From Opitutaceae bacterium (lineage in GTDB: Bacteria; Verrucomicrobiota; Verrucomicrobiia; Opitutales; Opitutaceae), in the NCBI GenBank assembly GCA_015075305.1, contig JABTUS010000006.1, positions 124,001 through 188,000 of the forward strand: a DNA stretch of 64,000 nt. The letters run 5' to 3'. The number at the start of each line of letters is the position of its first letter. Position 1 is the stretch's first letter. Positions 8,434 through 17,602 of this stretch are shown here, piece by piece. A model generated the notes under the pieces. That model saw only the letters and a program-made list of their open reading frames with translations. It did no database searches and was not told the DNA's origin. Made by a program: the position numbers and the translations under genes.

Positions 8434-11400
8434 ATGACAAGCAGACAAATCGAATTTCCCCATGGGAGGTCCCACAACCGGACGATTCCGCTTAGTGGGT
8501 GCGACTGGAGGATAAGGGATGAACCCATGCCGGGAAGTGACGCGTTCTGCCACGATTGGATCCCTGCGACGGTTCCGGGCAACATCCATGCGGATCTCGA
8601 AACAGCGCGGATGCTCAAGCCACTTGCCTACGGGGATTCAGACCAGCGACTTCACGAGGTCGCGAAGCACGCGTGGCAGTACCACAAGTCGTTCCACGTG
8701 CCGGCAGGCTTTGCCGGTCGAAGGATTCGCATCGAGTTTGATGGCGTGGACTATCACTGCACCGTGAGAGTCAACGGCGAGGCAATTGGCGAGAACGGCA
8801 ACATGCACCGCCGGTTCGCGTTTGATGTCACGGATGTTGTCAGAACCGGAATGGTCAACGATCTCGAAATCCGGCTCTCCCCGATGCCTTCGGTCCTTGA
8901 ACCCTATCTGGAAAAGAGCGACGGGAAACTCAGCGGCACAGGCACCGAATGGCATATTGTTCCAGGCATGACCAAGGCCATCGAGGTGCTGAAAGACATC
9001 AAGAGCCCAACGAACTTCGGCTACGACTGGGGCGTCAATATATGGACCTTGGGAATCTGGAAGGATGTGCGCCTGGAGGCCAGGGGGCCGGCAATCATCG
9101 AGAGCCTGAAGGTGGAGACTCCTCTGTCGCGAGACTACGCTCGTGCGAGCGTGAAAGTTGCAGCGGTGGTGGACAGCCTCGTCGCAGGGAAGGCCAGGCT
9201 TCGGATCAAGGTCAGCGGACACGGCCCGGACTGTGTGGTGGAGCGGGGGATTGCGCTCAATCAGGGGCACAATTGCCTGCAGGCTGAACTTGAGCTGTTT
9301 GCTCCCTCGCTGTGGTGGCCCAATGGGCATGGTGGGCAGCCTCTCTACACGCTCGAGGCTGCGGTCGTGGATGGCTCGGGGCGGATTTCACATGTCAAGG
9401 AGACGCGTTTTGGCGTGCGTGAGGTGAGTTGGGAGCACACGTCGGAGGCTCCGGCGGATTTTCCGGAGAAGTACATGGCCGTGATCAATGGGAGGAGGAT
9501 CCGGATGATCGGCTCGAATCTGATTCCCCCGGACCTGCTGTTCGCCCGCATTCCGGAGCGAGCGCCACACTTGTTGCGCCTGGCGAAGGCATTGGGATTC
9601 ACCGCGCTGCGGGTGTGGGGTGGTGGCGTGATTTTCACCCGTGAGGTCTATGATCTCGCCGATGAACTGGGCCTCATGCTCATCCTTGAACTTCCCATCG
9701 CCAACATAGACCCGAAGCAGGATGCGGAACTGTTGAAGAACCTGAGCATCACTCTGCCGAACATCATCAGGCAGGTGTGGAACCATCCCTCCATCGTCGA
9801 ATACACCGGAGGAAACGAGATGCTGTACGGTGCCAGCGGCGATTTTTCCGTGATCGAGCACATTCGCGGGATCTTTGCCCAGGTTGATCCGAGCCGGATT
9901 TTCCGGGACACTGAGCCGGCTGCGGGTGGAGCCCATGGCAAGTGGCACTTCCCCGTAAATCTGAGCAGCCGCGGTGACTGCCTGGAGCTTTACTACTCAG
10001 GGTGGAACCAGGATTGTCCAACGGGTGCCGAATTTTTCCCCTACGCGCCGTATCGCGTGCCAGTGCCTGTGTATCCTATCATGCGGCATGGTGAGTATGG
10101 GTATCAGACGACTGGGCATCTGGAAGTGTGGCAGCGGGATATTCCGCCTGGCTCGCAATGGCCGATTGACAGGGAGGATCCGGTTCTCATTCGCAAGAAT
10201 GCGACGTATGCGGTGTTCGATGACGACGCCTGGTTGCTCAAGCCGGTCATCGACTTTCTGTTCGGGGAATCGCCAAATCTTGAGCGGCTGTTGAAGGCCG
10301 GCCAGTACATTGGCGCGGAGGGTCTGCGCTATGCCACGGACGCAATCCGCCGGCGGGGAACGGCGACGGGCGGCATGATGACGTGGGACTTCAACGAGCC
10401 TTGGACCAATGGCGCGGGCAGCTATTTGGTGGACTACGACGGCCGGGCGCTGATGAACAGTGCGTTCCTCAAACAGGCGGTGGATCCGCTGTCGCTGTCG
10501 CTGAAACACGCCTCGCCCCTCTACGACATCCGCGAGGGCATTCGCACCGCGCTCTACCTGACGAGCGATGCCTGCGAACCGGCGAAAGGTCTCACTTGGT
10601 CGTGGCGTGCCCGGGATCGTCGCGGAGCGGTGATCACTTCGGATCGAGGGCAGGTGGACATCAATCCGATCGAAGTGAAGAAGCTGGCCGATATCGCGCT
10701 GACGCTGCCGGAGAAAACCGCCTTCGGGCCATTTTTCCTGGAGCTGCAACTCGACGACAACCAGGGCCATCGGCTGCACGAGCGCGTGCATGTCTTCGGG
10801 CTGCGCGGCGTGCGGGCTCCATTGCAAGGGCTCCTGAGCCGGAGCCTGCTGGATCAGGATGATGATCCGACGGCGCTGGAAGCCTTGCTCGCGGCCGGCG
10901 GGCCGGCGACGCATGGGGTTTCACGTCCGGTACAGCGGACCACGCTGCAGGTGGGACCATCTGTAATTTGGGAGGAGGGAGACGAGGAGTTGCTCGAATT
11001 TGCGCTGACCAACACGGGGGGAATGACCGCGTTGTTCTGCGACCCACGGCCGGTGCTGAACTATCGCACGGATCTGATCATCGAAAATCTCTTCGTGTGC
11101 ATTCCGACAGGTGAGTCGCGGAAATTGAGGATTCGCGCCCCGCTCAATTCCAGGGATGGACTGGGCCTGGCGCAGACCGGGTGGCGCATCGAGAGCTGGA
11201 ATGCGGAACCGGTCTCGATCGAGCCAACAAGCGACGTCGTGCTCGCGCTCGGCCGTGCGGACCGAATGGCCCGGGAGTATGCTGGGTATCCGGGATTGAG
11301 GCCGGCGGTTTCGGAAAATTTGATCCGCCTGGTGGGCCACCGGCCTGATCCCGGAAAAGTTCCTTATCTGATGGAGGAGGGCAGGATCGTCGAGTTCAGC

Positions 11401-11700
11401 TTCGATGCGGGGACCGACGTCGGGAAGCACAGTTCGCTGCTCCGAATCCATTCGGCCGACCAGTCAACCATCGGTGCGTTGGTTCAGGTGGAGCTGAATG
11501 GCCGCACTTTCGAGATGCAGTTTCCGCAGGGCTACGGTTTTCAACGGGATGATCCTGCGCACCTTGCCTCGGCGCGAACAAATGCTCTGGCTTTGTCCGC
11601 CGGCGTGGTGAGGTCAGGCAACAATGTTTTACGCATCAAGACACTCAACGCAGGCTGGTTCACTTGGGATGCACTCGACCTCAGGACGTTCTCCGAATGA
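8434..11700 (+). CDS. beta-mannosidase, glycoside hydrolase family 2
   Basis: This 1088-aa enzyme releases terminal beta-linked mannose. A TTG at 8410 is in frame, but ATG 8434 (MTSRQIEF) is a better start. No signal peptide is seen, so it probably acts in the cytoplasm on imported oligosaccharides. Order: sugar-binding jelly roll (WIPATVPGNIHADL, typical of GH2 mannosidases), immunoglobulin-like domain (LWWPNGHGGQPLYTL), TIM barrel with acid/base Glu in TGGNEMLYG (about residue 460) and nucleophile Glu in GEYGYQ (about 553), then C-terminal beta domains ending in GWFTWDALDL. It is longer than the common 820-900 aa, with an extra C-terminal carbohydrate-binding-like module. A decayed copy of this C-terminus lies at about 16.24-16.37 kb. 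Confidence 0.9.
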   Translation: MTSRQIEFPHGRSHNRTIPLSGCDWRIRDEPMPGSDAFCHDWIPATVPGNIHADLETARMLKPLAYGDSDQRLHEVAKHAWQYHKSFHVPAGFAGRRIRIEFDGVDYHCTVRVNGEAIGENGNMHRRFAFDVTDVVRTGMVNDLEIRLSPMPSVLEPYLEKSDGKLSGTGTEWHIVPGMTKAIEVLKDIKSPTNFGYDWGVNIWTLGIWKDVRLEARGPAIIESLKVETPLSRDYARASVKVAAVVDSLVAGKARLRIKVSGHGPDCVVERGIALNQGHNCLQAELELFAPSLWWPNGHGGQPLYTLEAAVVDGSGRISHVKETRFGVREVSWEHTSEAPADFPEKYMAVINGRRIRMIGSNLIPPDLLFARIPERAPHLLRLAKALGFTALRVWGGGVIFTREVYDLADELGLMLILELPIANIDPKQDAELLKNLSITLPNIIRQVWNHPSIVEYTGGNEMLYGASGDFSVIEHIRGIFAQVDPSRIFRDTEPAAGGAHGKWHFPVNLSSRGDCLELYYSGWNQDCPTGAEFFPYAPYRVPVPVYPIMRHGEYGYQTTGHLEVWQRDIPPGSQWPIDREDPVLIRKNATYAVFDDDAWLLKPVIDFLFGESPNLERLLKAGQYIGAEGLRYATDAIRRRGTATGGMMTWDFNEPWTNGAGSYLVDYDGRALMNSAFLKQAVDPLSLSLKHASPLYDIREGIRTALYLTSDACEPAKGLTWSWRARDRRGAVITSDRGQVDINPIEVKKLADIALTLPEKTAFGPFFLELQLDDNQGHRLHERVHVFGLRGVRAPLQGLLSRSLLDQDDDPTALEALLAAGGPATHGVSRPVQRTTLQVGPSVIWEEGDEELLEFALTNTGGMTALFCDPRPVLNYRTDLIIENLFVCIPTGESRKLRIRAPLNSRDGLGLAQTGWRIESWNAEPVSIEPTSDVVLALGRADRMAREYAGYPGLRPAVSENLIRLVGHRPDPGKVPYLMEEGRIVEFSFDAGTDVGKHSSLLRIHSADQSTIGALVQVELNGRTFEMQFPQGYGFQRDDPAHLASARTNALALSAGVVRSGNNVLRIKTLNAGWFTWDALDLRTFSE

Positions 11701-11836
11701 CACACGCTGCTGAAGCTTCGCCTGCACGCCTCATGATTTTTCGAAAACAAGAATGGAACTCCGTGACTGCCCATCGTTCTGCTGAGTCATCGCGTCCAAC
11801 AGGTCGCGCGGGACGAATCGACAGGAGCTCACTATC

Positions 11837-13276
11837 ATGACGTGGATCGATGGCATCATCATCGTGGTCTATATGGCGGCCGTTGTCGTGGCGGGCATTG
11901 GGGGACGTGGCCGTCAGGAGAACACCCGGGACTACTTCACTTCCCGTGACGGATTCAAGGGACGCATCGGGCAGGTTATTGTGGGTCTCAGCATCGGAGC
12001 CACGCTCTTCAGCGGGATAAGCCTCGTTGCGATTCCGAGTCTCTTTTACGCGTATGGAGTGACCATCACGGCGGTCATGATCAGTTTCCCGCTGGCCTAT
12101 CTGCTGTTGCGGTACTGGTTTCTTCCTCGCTATCTGGCCGTTGCCCAGAACAGTCCCTATGACATCATTGAAATCCAGTTCGGGCGTCCGACGCGGCTGG
12201 TGGCATCCGGCATGTTCCTGCTCCTGCGCCTGGCTTGGATGGCCGCGCTGACCTACGTGCCCGTGCTCGTGATCATGGCGGGAGTAGGGCTTGGGCATGA
12301 ATGGTTCTGGCCGCTCATTCTGTTCATCGGGCTCAGCAGCACGGCCTACACTGTGGCCGGGGGCATTCGCGGAGTCATCATCACGGATGCCATCCAGTTC
12401 ATCATCATCATCGTCGTTTTGCTGGCGATCATCCTGTTCATCGGCTTGCGCCTGCCGATGTCATTTGCGGAAGTCAGCGGCTACTTGCAGGGAAACACCG
12501 CGCTCCTGAAATTGAACTGGTCGCTGAATCCGACGGTGGCGATGACGGTCCTGGCCATGGGCATCGGAGGGACTTTCAGCAACATGAGCTCCTACATCGC
12601 CGACCAGATGTCGCTCCAGCGCTATCTTGCGTCGGGGGGAGTCCGACCCGCGGTGAGTGCATTCGGATCGTGCATGGTGTCAACGGCGCTGATTTTTGTG
12701 CTGCTCTATGCCGTTGGACTGGCGATCGGAGCGTGGTACCACATTCATCCCGATTCCGGATTGCCCGCGGATGCAGACAGGGTCTTTCCGTATTTTGTCG
12801 CGTCGCAACTGCCGGTCGGATTCATGGGCCTCACGCTTGCGGCCATCCTGGCGGCGACGATGAGCAGCATCACAAGCGGCATCAACGCCCTGTCGGGTTC
12901 GCTGTTGAACGATTTCGTTCCCCTTGTCGAACGGGTGGAATCCCGGCGACTGCTTTTGTATGCGCGATTGACGAGCGCGGCCATCGGGATTGGCACGACA
13001 ATCGGCGCGGGCTTCGTCGAGCGGGTGGGCTCGCTCTACAACATACTCTTTGCCTTCTTCGGCATCTTTCTCGGACCGTTGCTGGCCTGCATGATCTGCA
13101 CGATTGGGCGTCTGCAGGCGACCGGGCGGATCCTGATACCCGCAATGCTGCTCGGCTGCCTGTCAGGGGTAGGAGTCGCCACCACCCCGATAGCCGATGT
13201 ATGGATGCCGGCGGTCACGTGCCTGGTGACGTTGTCCGCAGCGTGGCTCGGGTCCCGCATCTGGCGAAAAGTCTAG
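11837..13276 (+). CDS. sodium:solute symporter (SSS family)
   Basis: A 479-aa inner-membrane protein with about 13 hydrophobic segments. It starts with WIDGIIIVVYMAAVVVAGI and the ENTRDYFTSRD loop that is characteristic of SGLT-type symporters, followed by the SIGATLFSGISLVAIP helix. It would bring a sugar or related solute into the cytoplasm with Na+. It lies between the beta-mannosidase and the convergent second glycosidase, so it is probably the inner-membrane importer of this utilisation locus. The 62-bp gap to the convergent gene has a short inverted repeat (TCCGAA 13284-13289, TTCGGA 13300-13305) but no T tract. Confidence 0.88.
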   Translation: MTWIDGIIIVVYMAAVVVAGIGGRGRQENTRDYFTSRDGFKGRIGQVIVGLSIGATLFSGISLVAIPSLFYAYGVTITAVMISFPLAYLLLRYWFLPRYLAVAQNSPYDIIEIQFGRPTRLVASGMFLLLRLAWMAALTYVPVLVIMAGVGLGHEWFWPLILFIGLSSTAYTVAGGIRGVIITDAIQFIIIIVVLLAIILFIGLRLPMSFAEVSGYLQGNTALLKLNWSLNPTVAMTVLAMGIGGTFSNMSSYIADQMSLQRYLASGGVRPAVSAFGSCMVSTALIFVLLYAVGLAIGAWYHIHPDSGLPADADRVFPYFVASQLPVGFMGLTLAAILAATMSSITSGINALSGSLLNDFVPLVERVESRRLLLYARLTSAAIGIGTTIGAGFVERVGSLYNILFAFFGIFLGPLLACMICTIGRLQATGRILIPAMLLGCLSGVGVATTPIADVWMPAVTCLVTLSAAWLGSRIWRKV

Positions 13277-13338
13277 CGGGTTGTCCGAAGCAGACTCGTT
13301 TCGGATTGGAGCGCCAGGATGAGCGGAATTTGCCTTGC

Positions 13339-16014
13339 TCACTGACTGCGAGTGGACGTGGCGATCGTAGGACCAATTTCAATCAAGGCAGGGCTTTCCG
13401 GTGGGAGGGCGACGGTTAGGACGAGATCATCGCCATCGATAGTGCCAGTCGCACCGGCCAGTGCGGGGATGCCGGAGGGCGTTTCGAGATTGAGTTGGCG
13501 CAGCGGGACGCGGATGTGGCGGCTGACCGGCTTGTCGCGCAGGTTGAAGACAAGGAGCACCCCGCCGGGTTTCCCGTCCAGGGTATGCAGGTGCAGCGAT
13601 TCGTCCCCGTTGATTCCGCTGAAATGGCCGTGGGCGAAATACGGCTTGAGCCTGTTGTAGGAGGCCATGGCTACGCGGTATTTCTCCCAGCGTCGGTCCG
13701 CACGTTCGGGGGAGATTTCCTCCAGCTTGCCGTGGGGTTCGAGCTTTGCCGCGTTGGAGCGGCCGCCGAAACCAAGATGCCGGATCGTGCTGGCCATCCA
13801 CCAGAATGCCACCAGTTGATCGTTGTCGGCGAAGATGTTGAAATGAAGATACAGGGGGATGTCCGTGCCCAGATTGTAGTAGTAGAGGCATGCCGCCTTG
13901 CCTGATCGGATGTCACCGATCGAGTTCCACATGAACTCGTAGCCCCAGTTTTCATCGTAATCGCCATCACGCAGACCCTGGCGGAAATAGCCGGGCAGGT
14001 AGCGCGATCCCCAGGTCCAGATGGCGTCGTGCATTTCGATGCGCAGATTGGGATGCTGCAGACGAAGCCGCCGCGACAATCCGTAGATTGCGTTGATGTG
14101 GTCGAGGGTCGTCGAAGGCACGGGGTGCCCGTGGTCCGGGGCATAACAGGGGCCGTTCCAGCTGTGGAAATCGAACATCAGGAAGGACACCCCGTCATCG
14201 ACGAGCCGCGACAGCCGGCGAAATCGCTCAGCCAGCCACTCCTTGTCCGACATGCAAAGTTCATTGACCGTCTGCATCTTCTCTCCGGAGGGCGTGGCGG
14301 CGACGTCGCCGAGCAGTGATTTGTCCTGGCCGTCATCCGCCTTGTAGATCTCGACTTCGTCGATCCGCACGTTTTCCGACGCAGGCTCGCGCACTTCGAT
14401 GCGCACCCAGCGGGCGCTGATTGGCGCAAACGAGAACTCCATCTGGCCGGTGAGTCCTGATTCGTACTGACTGTATTCCGCGACCGGATGCCAGGTGTTC
14501 GCGCGGCTGTCGGCGTTGTGCTGCGTGGCTGTGAGAATCCGGAAAGAGGTCGCCGAACGGTCGGTTTTTTCCCCGGTGTTGTCATTGCTGAGGCGGACGT
14601 GCGTGATCACGTACGGTCGCTGGAGGTCGATCTCGACCCATCCGGGCATGCTGCCGGGAATCCAGCTCGCGCCGGCTCCGAACCGGCCGTCACGCACTTT
14701 TTTGGGTCCATGATCCGCGTCGAGCGACGAAGAGGCGGCAACGGTCGCGGTGGGCAGCAGGGACAGGTTGTTGTAGCGGTGGCGTCCCTTCGGGGCGTTC
14801 AGGATGGAGACGGGCACCTGGCGGAAGTATTGCTTTGGCCATTGCGAATCAAACCGGGCGCGCGCTGCGGTCCAGAGCCCCAACTCCAGTCCGTACTCAT
14901 CGCGCAGGAGCCTGACCATGGCGTCGAGGGGGCCGAGTCGCTTTTCATCCCATTTCACCGAACCGGCGATTGGCGTCCGTGAACCGTCGTCGGCCGGAGC
15001 CTCCCAGCCCGGATCCAGATAGAGCCGCGTGCAGCCGACATCCCTGGCGTAGGCCGCCTGCTTGAGGACCGCCTCATAGGTCCATGCGCCACCACCGAGG
15101 TCGAAGAGACCGTTCCATTGGACCTGCGGCTTGTATTCCGGAACCAGCCCGTGCCCCTTGCCGTTCAGGAACGCCTTGTAGATCGCGTAGCCCTCGGGCC
15201 AGCTTCCCTTGTAGAATTCGTAGCGCGTTTCTCCGAAGGTGAATGTCCCGTGCGGGCCCAGGGAATTGGCCTGCACCGGCTCCTTGTGAAGCACGAACGC
15301 ACATCCGCCGAAAACGAGCCGGTTCTTGCCCGCGATCCAACTGACGGCGGAGTGCTCAACGGCCTCGTTGTTGTACTTGGTCACGAGGAGCCCATTGACG
15401 CCGTTTGTCAGTATCCAGCTTTCGGAGCGGAGACGCCGGAGCTCCTCGTCCACCAAGGGAGCCACGGGCGGGCAGTTGCCCATGGCGTTGATCTTGCCGC
15501 CTCCTCTGATCACGGCGACAACGTCGGCCATTGAGTAGTCGTGGAAGGATCCGTCGGCCTGCCTGCGGTAGGGCACCGCGACCAAGCGATACGGATCTGT
15601 CGCCGGATCCATCCGGCGCGAGAATCCGAAACGGACGTCGCCGATGACGACACTCCTTTCGGTTGGATTGCGCAGGCTTATGGTTTCAGTGAATCCCTGG
15701 GCGTTCTCGAGCAGGGATACGCGCTGTTCAACCTCCAGGGGACCAAGCTGGCCGGTGACAACCAAGCTGCGCCTGTCGAGCAGTCGAACACGCGCCCCCT
15801 TCAATCCATCGTTTTCGATCCCGTCGATTGTTGCCTGCCAGACATAGGGTCCGGCGGCGAAACTGGTCATGGCTTTGGATTGCAGCAGAGCTTCGATGCT
15901 GCCGCCTTCCGCATCCAGGGAGAGAGACACCAGGGGACCATCGATTCTTTCAGCCACCGCCTGCACGCCAGCGAACAGGGTCAGAGCAAGAGCCAGGCAA
16001 TTTGTTCTTATCAT
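13339..16014 (-). CDS. secreted alpha-galactosidase-like glycoside hydrolase with discoidin insert (paralog of the left-edge gene)
   Basis: An 891-aa protein with a clear signal peptide (MIRTNCLALALTLFAGVQAVA, cut before ERIDG). Domain order matches the left-edge paralog: N-terminal beta domain, barrel with LYLDPGW, discoidin insert at about 423-555 (SSLDADHG to DEVEIY), then FLMFDFHSW and EMHDAIW and a C-terminal beta domain. The segment from YAPDHGHPVP to the SPERA motif is nearly the same in both copies, and one DNA stretch of over 20 bases (from TACGAGTTCATGTGG on) is identical. It is read towards the rest of the locus. I infer the same activity class with a different linkage or chain-length preference. 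Family placement near GH27/GH36 is tentative. Confidence 0.68.
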   Translation of the reverse strand: MIRTNCLALALTLFAGVQAVAERIDGPLVSLSLDAEGGSIEALLQSKAMTSFAAGPYVWQATIDGIENDGLKGARVRLLDRRSLVVTGQLGPLEVEQRVSLLENAQGFTETISLRNPTERSVVIGDVRFGFSRRMDPATDPYRLVAVPYRRQADGSFHDYSMADVVAVIRGGGKINAMGNCPPVAPLVDEELRRLRSESWILTNGVNGLLVTKYNNEAVEHSAVSWIAGKNRLVFGGCAFVLHKEPVQANSLGPHGTFTFGETRYEFYKGSWPEGYAIYKAFLNGKGHGLVPEYKPQVQWNGLFDLGGGAWTYEAVLKQAAYARDVGCTRLYLDPGWEAPADDGSRTPIAGSVKWDEKRLGPLDAMVRLLRDEYGLELGLWTAARARFDSQWPKQYFRQVPVSILNAPKGRHRYNNLSLLPTATVAASSSLDADHGPKKVRDGRFGAGASWIPGSMPGWVEIDLQRPYVITHVRLSNDNTGEKTDRSATSFRILTATQHNADSRANTWHPVAEYSQYESGLTGQMEFSFAPISARWVRIEVREPASENVRIDEVEIYKADDGQDKSLLGDVAATPSGEKMQTVNELCMSDKEWLAERFRRLSRLVDDGVSFLMFDFHSWNGPCYAPDHGHPVPSTTLDHINAIYGLSRRLRLQHPNLRIEMHDAIWTWGSRYLPGYFRQGLRDGDYDENWGYEFMWNSIGDIRSGKAACLYYYNLGTDIPLYLHFNIFADNDQLVAFWWMASTIRHLGFGGRSNAAKLEPHGKLEEISPERADRRWEKYRVAMASYNRLKPYFAHGHFSGINGDESLHLHTLDGKPGGVLLVFNLRDKPVSRHIRVPLRQLNLETPSGIPALAGATGTIDGDDLVLTVALPPESPALIEIGPTIATSTRSQ

Positions 16015-16450
16015 TTCGAGTAGGTTGGAGTGCCGGCCCTATTGCGCGTTCCAGTGTTGAACAGGCACGACATTTGCAGCGATTTCGCCGATGATGGAGT
16101 GGAATGGTTGGCGAAACACGTTTCCTTGGCCGCGATCCGCAATTGAATCTTATCCGAGACAACCGAGCGGATCTGAGCGCTTACAACCACGTGAAAGATC
16201 CTCCATCTGAGGTGTAAACACATGCGAGTGGGCGAGGGTTTGCTCGGACTTCCGATTTCGGCGGAGATCGCGTGTCCGCTGGTGTTCTGCGCTCGCAAGG
16301 AAATGAACTCGGCCCGCGAAGTCTGGATTCCGGATGGTTTGCCTGGGATGCGCTTGATCTGGTGTGGAGGGGTGGGGCGGCAGTGGCGCCGCCTTCGTGA
16401 GGACTGCGGCGGGCGAGGTTGGACGCCGGGTGGCGGCAATTGCGACGCGG
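16015..16450. other. 436-bp intergenic region upstream of the second glycosidase
   Basis: It lies between two leftward genes. It should hold the promoter of the 13339-16014 gene near 16020-16200, but I see no convincing -35/-10 pair. Its right half carries a relic of a beta-mannosidase-like C-terminus on the plus strand, listed separately. No intact gene is supported. Confidence 0.6.
16236..16370 (+). pseudogene. remnant of a beta-mannosidase-like C-terminus
   Basis: In the plus-strand frame of base 16236 the translation includes VSAGVLRSQGNELG and then SGWFAWDALDL. The intact enzyme ends with LSAGVVRSGNNVLRIKTLNAGWFTWDALDL, so motif order, spacing and most residues agree. A TAA at 16215 closes the frame upstream and no start codon or catalytic domain remains. 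This is a decayed fragment of a second GH2-type gene that once lay head to head with the minus-strand glycosidase, mirroring the arrangement around 8.4-13.3 kb. Confidence 0.75.
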
Positions 16451-17206
16451 TCAGGCTCGGGACCTGCGGGTGGAAGACATCCTGGGCGGCTTGGCAGTCC
16501 CGCCTTCCTTTGCCGTCCAATAGTCAACGGACGCAATCTTGAGGTGCTCGGTCATGGCGAGATCGGCGGCTTCGGAGTCATGATTGGCGATCGCCCGGAA
16601 AACCTGTTCGTGTCCCTCATATGCCCTGACAATCGCCCCCTTGAGGCGAATGCCTGCGTCGCGCTGTTCCTGCAGCCATTCGGACAGCGCGGCGTTCATG
16701 GCGGTGAAGATGGGATTGCGCGGGATTTCCGCCAGGATCGTGTGGAAAGCCAGATCGGTCTTCGCAAACTCCTCGGGCGAACCCATGACAGCCCGGTTCT
16801 CCGCAAGCGCGACCGCCAGCCGGTCCACTTCCTTCGGAGACGCGTGCCGCGCGGCGTAGCGCGCGAGCCCGCACTCGAACAGCATGCGCGCCTCCTGAAG
16901 GTCCGCCACACCATGGGGCTGGGCGAGCAGGCCCTGAACGGATCCGGTCAACTGGCTGAAGAGCACCGCATTGTTGGCGCGCGACACCCGTGCGCGGGCC
17001 TTTTCCCTCATTGAGATGAAGCCGGATGCCTGCAGCGAAAGCAGGGCTTCCCGGACGGACGTTCGGGATGCACCGAAGTTTTCGGCAAGGACGCGTTCCG
17101 AGGGAAGACAACTGCCTTCGGGCAGCTTCCTGCTGATGATCTGGTCGGCAAGCTTGCGGGCGATGTCCTGGTATACGCGGCGGGACGGCGGCGGGTTGGC
17201 GCTCAT
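16451..17206 (-). CDS. GntR-family transcriptional regulator, FadR/FCD subfamily
   Basis: The frame is open from 17281, but ATG 17206 (MSANPPPSRRVYQDIARKL) fits the family and gives 251 aa. The N-terminal winged helix carries the GntR signature (KLPEGSCLPSERVLAENFGASRTSVREAL), followed by an all-helical FCD ligand domain (LQEARMLFECGLARYAA, TDLAFHTILAEIPRNP, EGHEQVFRAI, ADLAMTEHL). The Asp of FAKTDLAFH and the His residues of FHTIL and EGHEQ are likely metal/ligand contacts. FCD regulators usually sense sugar acids or other small acids. It is next to the glycosidase locus and has a perfect TGGTAGGACCA site 58-68 bp upstream of its start, which suggests autoregulation. Confidence 0.88.
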   Translation of the reverse strand: MSANPPPSRRVYQDIARKLADQIISRKLPEGSCLPSERVLAENFGASRTSVREALLSLQASGFISMREKARARVSRANNAVLFSQLTGSVQGLLAQPHGVADLQEARMLFECGLARYAARHASPKEVDRLAVALAENRAVMGSPEEFAKTDLAFHTILAEIPRNPIFTAMNAALSEWLQEQRDAGIRLKGAIVRAYEGHEQVFRAIANHDSEAADLAMTEHLKIASVDYWTAKEGGTAKPPRMSSTRRSRA

Positions 17207-17263
17207 TGGAAAATTGCAACGGTTGGCCGACGAGCTGGCCGCCGCCGGGTGAACCGTTGCGTC

Positions 17264-17274
17264 TGGTAGGACCA
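17264..17274. promoter_or_regulatory. FadR/GntR-type operator, proximal copy
   Basis: TGGTAGGACCA matches the FadR-subfamily consensus TGGTNNNACCA exactly, with both half sites intact. It lies 58-68 bp upstream of the regulator start codon at 17206 and has an identical 11-base core to the site at 17576. Confidence 0.65.
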
Positions 17275-17455
17275 TAGTCAAGAATCGGCTTGGTTCATGA
17301 CAGTCACGCGCGAGCGTGTTCCCCCGGAATGAAATCCGATGGCTGAAGTGAAGGGCCGGGCGGCCCCGACAGGGACTCTGGATGCGCCGATATGTACGGC
17401 AACGATGAGGGCGAAGGGCGGGCAGGCACCTTCAGGCTGTTGCTCGCTGGGAATC

Positions 17456-17473
17456 TGGCAGGCGCGCCTGCCA
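17456..17473. repeat. 18-bp perfect palindrome
   Basis: TGGCAGGCG followed directly by CGCCTGCCA, self-complementary with no spacer. It lies mid-way between the two operator-like sites. It has no T tract, so it is not a terminator. It could be a protein-binding site or a mobile palindrome. Confidence 0.55.
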
Positions 17474-17575
17474 CGGATGCCATGAAGCGCATGACGCAGG
17501 AGGGGTGTTTGGCTAGCTTCGGACAATCAAACCTGGCGAACCGAAGTCAGCGGGGTTTCACAGGATGTTCAATAC

Positions 17576-17602
17576 TGGTAGGACCAGATAGATAATCTGG
17601 TC
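17576..17602. promoter_or_regulatory. FadR/GntR-type operator, distal copy, overlapping a second inverted repeat
   Basis: TGGTAGGACCA at 17576-17586 is identical to the site at 17264. Its right half is shared with a second perfect inverted repeat, GACCAGAT (17582-17589) and ATCTGGTC (17595-17602) with a 5-base spacer. That gives three TGGT/ACCA-type half sites in 27 bp, about 125-150 bp upstream of the sigma-factor start. This suggests cooperative binding of regulator dimers between two divergent promoters. Confidence 0.6.
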
